From Betaproteobacteria bacterium (lineage in GTDB: Bacteria; Pseudomonadota; Gammaproteobacteria; Burkholderiales; SG8-41), in contig JAIOOZ010000611.1 of the NCBI GenBank assembly GCA_021414185.1, positions 1 through 15,853 of the forward strand: a stretch of 15,853 nucleotides of DNA, written 5' to 3'. The translations under genes were made by a program, and so were the position numbers. The notes below the pieces were generated by a model. That model made no database searches. It was not told the origin of the DNA and saw nothing but the letters and a program-made list of their open reading frames with translations. Below are positions 13,501 to 15,853 of the stretch, one piece after another. The number at the start of each line of letters is the position of its first letter. Position 1 is the first letter of the stretch.

Positions 13501-15853
13501 GTCCGCGATGACGCTGAGCCCTCCTGCGGAACCAATAGGTCCGAGAACGACCGCGCCGGCATTGAGGGTCACCCAACCGACCTGGGTCGCAGAGAAGTTG
13601 AGTGTCCCCGACGCCTGGGAAATCGCCATGTGGATGGCGCCATTGATGGCGCCCCCGGACTGCAGGTAGTTGTCGGTGACGGTGAAATTCCCGCTGCCGG
13701 CGAGGGTGCCTCCAGTCTGGGTATAGCTGTGAACGCTCGCGGTGCCGTTGAATGTCGCGGTGCCGGCGTTCAGCGTGAATAGGTTGCCGAGCGTGAATGT
13801 GACGCCGGCATCGACGTCGAGATTCTCGGCCAGCCAGAGCGCGCCAAAACTGACGTTGGCGCCGATCAACGATATTGTCGGTGTACCGGCAACGTCGATC
13901 TTGACGGTCTCCGCGCCGAATGGCGCATGGCCGGCGGTCCAGTTGCCGGCGGTGGCCCAGAGGCTGTCGATGGCGCCTGTCCAGCAATTGTCGTAGCCGA
14001 CGCAGATCGGCAGGGCCGGCATGTTCTTCAGTACAGGGTAGCTGCCGTCGGCGAGATCCCAATTCACGGCCGACCAGCCGGCTGCGGTAAAGGTGGCGGC
14101 GGTCTTCATCTCTACAGTCGTCTTTCCGGTGCCCCCGGCGCTGGTGCTTTGCCCGGAAGTGTCGGTATCCCAGAAACTGCCGGTGACGGCGCCATTTAGA
14201 TTTACACCCACCAGCCCGCCCACCGAGCCGCCGCCGCTTACCGGGCCGGTACTATAGGAATTGATGATGGTCGTTACATAACCGTCGTTAGGCCCGGCGT
14301 ATCCGACCAGTCCGCCGGCCATTGTGGTGCCATTCACCGCACCGGTGCTGTATGAATCGAGGATGGTGCCGGCATGATTTTGCCCCACCAGTCCGCCGGC
14401 ATAGTTACCGGTAACCGCGCCGGTGCTGTATGAATTGCTGATGATGCCATCATTGCCGCCCACCAGCCCGCCCGTGGCATTGCCGCTTACGTTCATGCTG
14501 CTGTATGAATAGCTGATGCTGCTCTGGCCAAACTGATTCGCTCCCGACAATCCTCCGGCAGCACCAGTGCCGGTTGCGCTACCGGTGGTGTACGAGTGAC
14601 TGATGTTGCCCCTGATCCATCCGACCAGCCCGCCGACAAAGCCGGCGCCGCTTATGGCGGCACTCGAGCTAGAGGAATTGCTGATGTTGCTGACGCCGCC
14701 ATTCATCTGCCCCGCCAGGCTACCTACATACGCATTGCCGGCAATAGTCGCCGAACTCAGCCCAAGGTTCTGGATCGTTGCGCCATTGGCGTATCCAAAA
14801 AGCCCGACATTGTCTGCGGCAGGTCGGTTGATGGTCAGCCCGGTGATGCTGTGGTTGAGTCCGTCGAGGACACCGATGAAGTTGGTGCTTGAATTGCCCA
14901 CGGGAACAAATCCTGCACCGCTGTTCCAGGCGGCGGTGGCCGAGGCATCGATATTCCTGCCGAGGGCATACTTGCCGCCAAGGTTGGTCGACATCGCCTG
15001 GAGATTGTTCACGTCATTCACCAGCATCCAGGCGAAATACGGGCCACCGCCAGTCAGGCCGTTGAAGTCGGTCGGTGATGCATAGCTCGCCGGGTTGTAA
15101 TAGATGTGCAGGTAGCGATCCGGCGCGCTATTGACCATGCCGCTGGCGCCCTTGATGGCCGTTCCCGTGCCGGTTCCGGTGTTGTCGGCACGCAGCACGA
15201 TGGTGCTGCCGCTACCGCCGACGACCGGGCTGTTGATTTCTATGTTGCGGTAGGCGGAAAGCGTCAGCGTGTGCGCGCTGGCCCAAGCCACTGCGTCGTT
15301 GACGAAGATGTCGCCGTCGCTTCCTGAACCGCCATCGTTACTGAGGATCGTGACGTCGTTCGACGCGAGGTTGCCACCCAGCGCGGCGCCGGTTATATCC
15401 ACGCCGATCGTGAAATTGCTCGGGTCGAGCAACCACTGGCCACCGCCGGTATCTACGCGCAGGCCATTTACCGTCAGATGCGCCTTGCCCGAAGTCTCGA
15501 CGAAGCCACCGCCTCCCGACAAGCGGCCGCCGCGAGCGCTGATCACGCCATCGACCGCCGCAGTCTCGTCGCTCCAGACCAGAACATTGCCACCGCTTCC
15601 GGTGTCGCCTGCATCGGCGCGAATGATGGAAGCACCGTCGAGCACGACCGACTTGGTGGCCTTGAGGAAGATCCGGCCACCCTCGTGGACAACCGAAGAG
15701 GCGTTGACCAGCCCGCTATTCCTGACGATGACGCCGGCGATGCCGATGCGTCCGGCGTCCGCCGTGATCGTGCCGAGGTTGGTGGCGTTGCCCGCCGCCC
15801 CGGTGATGTCCACCTTGACGCCCGGCGTGGCGCTGTCAATCAGGCTCACCGTC
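10519..15853 (-). CDS. Filamentous haemagglutinin-type adhesin with GLUG repeats (5' end outside window)
   Basis: The minus frame is open from the window end to TAG at 10519-10521, showing ~1,777 residues; numbering here starts at the GTG codon at 15849, which is not the real start. The visible N-terminal part has the region that follows the TPS domain in two-partner-secretion exoproteins: GGRIFLKA, GGFVETSG (114-121) and WLLDPSNFTI (139-148). Next comes a GLUG-repeat block with GSFWDTDTSGQS, then a duplicated CWTGxxDSLWAxxxNW module, long beta-solenoid sequence, GGIVIDGEET and a charged tail ending KKLAQCL. Only five cysteines are visible: two in each CWTG module and the penultimate residue. 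It should be secreted through a TpsB pore and act at the cell surface, for example in adhesion or aggregation. No tpsB gene is in the window. Family call is strong; binding target is unknown. Confidence 0.9.
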   Translation of the reverse strand, partial: TVSLIDSATPGVKVDITGAAGNATNLGTITADAGRIGIAGVIVRNSGLVNASSVVHEGGRIFLKATKSVVLDGASIIRADAGDTGSGGNVLVWSDETAAVDGVISARGGRLSGGGGFVETSGKAHLTVNGLRVDTGGGQWLLDPSNFTIGVDITGAALGGNLASNDVTILSNDGGSGSDGDIFVNDAVAWASAHTLTLSAYRNIEINSPVVGGSGSTIVLRADNTGTGTGTAIKGASGMVNSAPDRYLHIYYNPASYASPTDFNGLTGGGPYFAWMLVNDVNNLQAMSTNLGGKYALGRNIDASATAAWNSGAGFVPVGNSSTNFIGVLDGLNHSITGLTINRPAADNVGLFGYANGATIQNLGLSSATIAGNAYVGSLAGQMNGGVSNISNSSSSSAAISGAGFVGGLVGWIRGNISHSYTTGSATGTGAAGGLSGANQFGQSSISYSYSSMNVSGNATGGLVGGNDGIISNSYSTGAVTGNYAGGLVGQNHAGTILDSYSTGAVNGTTMAGGLVGYAGPNDGYVTTIINSYSTGPVSGGGSVGGLVGVNLNGAVTGSFWDTDTSGQSTSAGGTGKTTVEMKTAATFTAAGWSAVNWDLADGSYPVLKNMPALPICVGYDNCWTGAIDSLWATAGNWTAGHAPFGAETVKIDVAGTPTISLIGANVSFGALWLAENLDVDAGVTFTLGNLFTLNAGTATFNGTASVHSYTQTGGTLAGSGNFTVTDNYLQSGGAINGAIHMAISQASGTLNFSATQVGWVTLNAGAVVLGPIGSAGGLSVIADSLQVTAPVSTGLMTLYPQTYSAIRLGSAAASTLSLLQSDLDNLTVGEAQFFASTLTVNNGANTVTLAHFDTVQLGSQVAIDSPLTLSQTNSTLFLNAGRIDINETITAGAGGVFLGKNASSVAYLVGVGIKTNPGNTVELTDTELNRIVTTGPVTIGDPYNAHNVIHGPMQIVGPIDLSGVTTQLRLVGNGITQAAGATITVPQLAADGYGSINLPEANHVGTFAAKTDNGSIVFVNEGPLTIGKVATIASPYNFATSGVVAGGGHTASVSANGAMTLSAGAGETVKVSGTDVWLTFNGDLNLNAGAGGQTYVEAELASTIHLDFSSSAGQVKFNGAVATDTTNGLAGPGTPNFIGFWDNGSAAVQGSTLLLTNTSFSFGGGSCISAGFTDCWTGSVDSLWANGANWQDGSAPAAPTDRVRINSDAVHSPHIAAGAFTLDRLFLDGNIAVDGGASFNITDLFTLATGTATFNGGLATNRYTQTGGVLAGSGAVAVSSEFLQTGGAINRSGNIAITHTGNLLLGDITTTGVLSAVATGRILGGVHTLRGDSISLTSLNGGSAGDLAIDADVAAGSALTATINAGAAQGGIYLRNFGAGAPASITLIDAASNQRLASFYQDSDLVLGAGHNFNAGTGRIVIGAGGSMSGIETIRFGGAPTQITLLADQDMSLSNPLVLPSAHIGLAAGGVLDIGFALTGTHLTLNAATMNVSAPVTASGDLAAGAGIMNIDGIVSAQNVNLAAGTLNIGGSGGIWAGNHLVAVVAGDANITGGYLKTSSGDLEMLAGGNLSLNDGGHIWGGYMQMSSPYADVSIAVGGDIRLNDGAHISAANDVYLDLLGPASTLYLNDAPGYANSSYILSDIGTGVIGTAHLTFLTRNSGGIVIDGEETTTTIMGGSGFFAVDTSTPALPDAGLEITYAQQAGDSIAAQLVNALNRAVENASTTETPTDSDQPDVEKVRKVKKELEDEEGFGSEDGKDGKKDEKPALKKLAQCL
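10522..10683 (-). other. Charged C-terminal tail of the right adhesin
   Basis: The last ~54 residues are non-repetitive and charged. A Thr/Asp/Glu-rich start leads to VRKVKKELEDEEGFGSEDG, then KDGKKDEK and KKLAQCL. The order acidic, lysine-rich, penultimate Cys matches the left adhesin, though the sequence itself is diverged. This points to selection for composition and the terminal cysteine rather than exact sequence. Confidence 0.6.
11980..12351 (-). repeat. Cys/Trp module B of the right adhesin
   Basis: A 124-residue unit beginning CISAGFTDCWTGSVDSLW and containing NW, a Pro-rich turn, FLDGNIAVDGGASF, LFTLATGTATFNG, YTQTGGVLAGSG and LQTGGAIN at the end. It is a paralogue of module A, about 1.3 kb away in the same gene. 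The two opening cysteines are spaced C-x7-C here and could form a disulfide after export. Confidence 0.8.
13642..14004 (-). repeat. Cys/Trp module A of the right adhesin
   Basis: A 121-residue unit beginning CVGYDNCWTGAIDSLW, followed by NW, LWLAENLDVDAGVTF, LFTLNAGTATFNG, YTQTGGTLAGSG and LQSGGAIN. It lies directly after the GLUG block. The cysteines are C-x5-C. The W-x-G-x(5)-W-x(4)-NW pattern is common in autotransporter-like beta-helix proteins, and the internal duplication with module B is clear by eye. Confidence 0.8.
14107..14808 (-). repeat. GLUG-type repeats in the right adhesin
   Basis: Six to eight imperfect repeats of the form xGGLVGxNxGxIxNSYSTGxVxG occur in a row, ending in the characteristic GSFWDTDTSGQS capping segment and GKTTVEM. 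This matches the GLUG motif family found in bacterial surface proteins. Repeat length varies from about 23 to 33 residues. Confidence 0.85.

Noticed and set aside
12703..13782. Plus-strand open frame of 359 codons within the right adhesin
   Set aside because: Another antisense shadow of the repeat region, with no ribosome-binding site or family likeness.

Overview
The window is dense, high-G+C bacterial DNA with no rRNA, tRNA, CRISPR array or insertion sequence that I can see. Large filamentous-haemagglutinin-type exoproteins, a stand-alone APS kinase, and the protein families and motif spellings point to a Gram-negative proteobacterium, most plausibly a betaproteobacterium such as a Rhodocyclaceae relative. 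That assignment is inference; no marker gene is present.

Layout. Both ends are occupied by giant surface or secreted adhesins, each cut by the window edge and both transcribed inward. At the left (1-1452, +) is the C-terminal part of a Gly/Tyr-rich beta-repeat adhesin. At the right (10519-15853, -) are about 1,780 residues of a two-partner-secretion-type adhesin with a post-TPS region, GLUG repeats, a duplicated Cys/Trp module and a charged tail. The two C-termini are related: a G-[IV]-VIDG-x-ET motif, a Gly-rich Phe-containing turn, an acidic-then-basic tail and a penultimate cysteine.

Between them lies a roughly 9 kb block. Four genes run on + : two unrelated PAPS-dependent sulfotransferases (1508-2587 and 2665-3609), a SAM methyltransferase (3606-4427, ATGA overlap) and a PaaK/CapK-like adenylate-forming ligase (4437-5807). 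On - is cysC (5862-6479), the kinase that makes PAPS, the sulfate donor. Divergent from cysC is a GT-B glycosyltransferase (6616-8160), whose 3' end overlaps tail-to-tail with a NeuD/PglD-like left-handed beta-helix acyltransferase (8144-8821, -). Behind that come a Tat-signal dienelactone hydrolase (8848-9747, -) and, divergently, an AhpD-like peroxidase-related protein (9819-10403, +), which look like ordinary housekeeping or stress genes.

How the genes may work together. Donor synthesis (CysC), two sulfotransferases, a methyltransferase, a glycosyltransferase and a sugar acyltransferase between two giant adhesins suggest a surface-decoration island. It would make a sulfated, methylated or acylated glycan, or modify the adhesins themselves. 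The closest described logic is NodPQ/NodH (sulfated Nod factor), RaxPQ/RaxST (sulfated RaxX peptide) and HMW1A/HMW1C (adhesin glycosylation). The sequence shows gene content and proximity only; the acceptor molecule is unknown. Hairpins mark most gene boundaries: a strong intrinsic terminator after the left adhesin, hairpins at both convergent junctions, and perfect inverted repeats in both divergent intergenic regions.
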